From JAHFIW01 sp035495855 (lineage in GTDB: Bacteria; Patescibacteriota; Patescibacteriia; SG8-24), in contig DATJFD010000076.1 in the NCBI GenBank assembly GCA_035495855.1, positions 1 through 64,000 of the forward strand: a DNA stretch of 64,000 nt, given 5' to 3'. The position numbers and the translations under genes are program-made. The notes under the pieces are model-generated. The model did not search any database and was not told where the DNA came from. It saw only the letters and a program-made list of their open reading frames with translations. This document shows positions 63,554 through 64,000 of the stretch, one piece after another (position 1 is the stretch's first letter; the number at the start of each line of letters is the position of its first letter).

Positions 63554-64000
63554 CTACACCACTTCGAGGGGCCGCGCAAGGGCCGACGCGCAGAGCAGGT
63601 TGAACCGGTGCTCCATGCGGTCGAAGTGGCCGTTCGCCAGGTGGGGCGAGGCGCGGACCAGGTCCCGTTCGTCGCGGAAGAACTGCTCGACGGCGCCCTG
63701 GTCCACCTTTCCTTCGAGCATGCCGCGCTGGTACAGGCGCGCGACGCGGGCGATGTCGGCGTCGGACATGGACCCGAGGTAGCGCGCCGCTTCGGCGCGC
63801 TTCCGTTCCAGGTGGCCCTCCACGACGGCGAAGGTCGCGAGCTCGCGGGCGGCCCGCAGGCCTTCCTGCCCGAGCTCCTCGGCCATGCGCTTCTCGAGCC
63901 CGTCGCGGAACTCGACGGCGGTCTCCAGGTCTCCCATGGCGCGCGCGTAGCGGTCGAGCCGGCGCGCATCGGGATCGAAGGCGTGCCGGAGCGAGGTGAA
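63554..64000 (-). CDS. Hypothetical helical protein, 5' end outside the window
   Basis: At least 148 residues are open to the window edge, so the start is not seen. An in-frame ATG at 63937 would give 127 residues. The protein is soluble, helical and rich in Ala, Arg and Glu (RDGLEKRMAEELGQEGL, SMSDADIARVARLYQRGMLEG), with no motif I can name. It is closed by a terminator and lies upstream of nusA on the same strand. Confidence 0.6.
   Translation of the reverse strand, partial: FTSLRHAFDPDARRLDRYARAMGDLETAVEFRDGLEKRMAEELGQEGLRAARELATFAVVEGHLERKRAEAARYLGSMSDADIARVARLYQRGMLEGKVDQGAVEQFFRDERDLVRASPHLANGHFDRMEHRFNLLCASALARPLEVV

Overview
The window is a compact, GC-rich bacterial chromosome segment that looks like a Candidate Phyla Radiation (Patescibacteria, probably Parcubacteria-like) genome. 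The evidence is a conjugation-type (T4SS) module made of PrgI, a split TraC/VirB4 pair, a VirB6-like protein and short two-helix pilin domains of the kind common in CPR genomes; small core genes packed tightly; YidC without its large N-terminal domain; and many lineage-specific exported proteins. The prfB gene keeps the UGA autoregulatory frameshift site, so UGA is a stop codon here. The assignment to CPR is an inference from gene content.

Layout. 1-7.4 kb (minus): phosphomannomutase, glutamate racemase, RseP-type site-2 protease, pheS, a small PLDc_N-like membrane protein and pheT. 7.5-11.8 kb (plus): lemA, htpX and a ClpC-type unfoldase. 11.8-22.7 kb (plus): an export block with a Gly/Ala repeat membrane protein, an anchored beta-propeller-like protein, a DsbA-like thioredoxin, then four tandem paralogues that each join a signal peptide and a T4SS-pilin-like domain to a different extracellular domain (M15 peptidase, lysozyme/transglycosylase-like, two Cys/His papain-fold-like), then radA. 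22.7-28.3 kb: small hypothetical genes, recG, MOSC, tRNA-Arg(GCG), tRNA-Ser(GCT), tRNA-Ser(UGA). 28.3-50.1 kb (minus): comF and the T4SS-like operon (VirB8-like candidate, VirB4 ATPase, TraC/VirB4 N-terminal part, PrgI, two related soluble proteins, VirB6-like, a 3595-residue Cys-rich exported protein and a calcium-repeat protein). 50.1-64 kb (minus): rsmA, an MFS carrier, tsaC, a sugar epimerase, prfB, groES-groEL under a CIRCE operator, an O-antigen ligase-like protein, a nucleotidyltransferase, a PRC-barrel protein, yidC, nusA and a partial gene.

Two patterns stand out. First, the pilin-hydrolase fusions, the DsbA-like oxidoreductase and the giant Cys-rich protein together look like a cell-surface machine that could remodel the cell's own wall or a neighbour's. 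Second, about fifteen gene junctions carry short tandem arrays, nearly all with a 7-bp unit (8 bp in one case). They are usually arranged as two complementary arms forming a slippable hairpin that ends at, or a few bases before, the next start codon, with no visible Shine-Dalgarno sequence. The unit sequence differs between junctions while the period stays the same. One array lies in frame inside rsmA, and several supply the C-terminal codons of the upstream gene. Further structure includes a chain of hairpins between a tRNA-Ser and a 19-bp copy of its 3' end, and a 27-bp-stem structured noncoding region at 55.4-55.7 kb.
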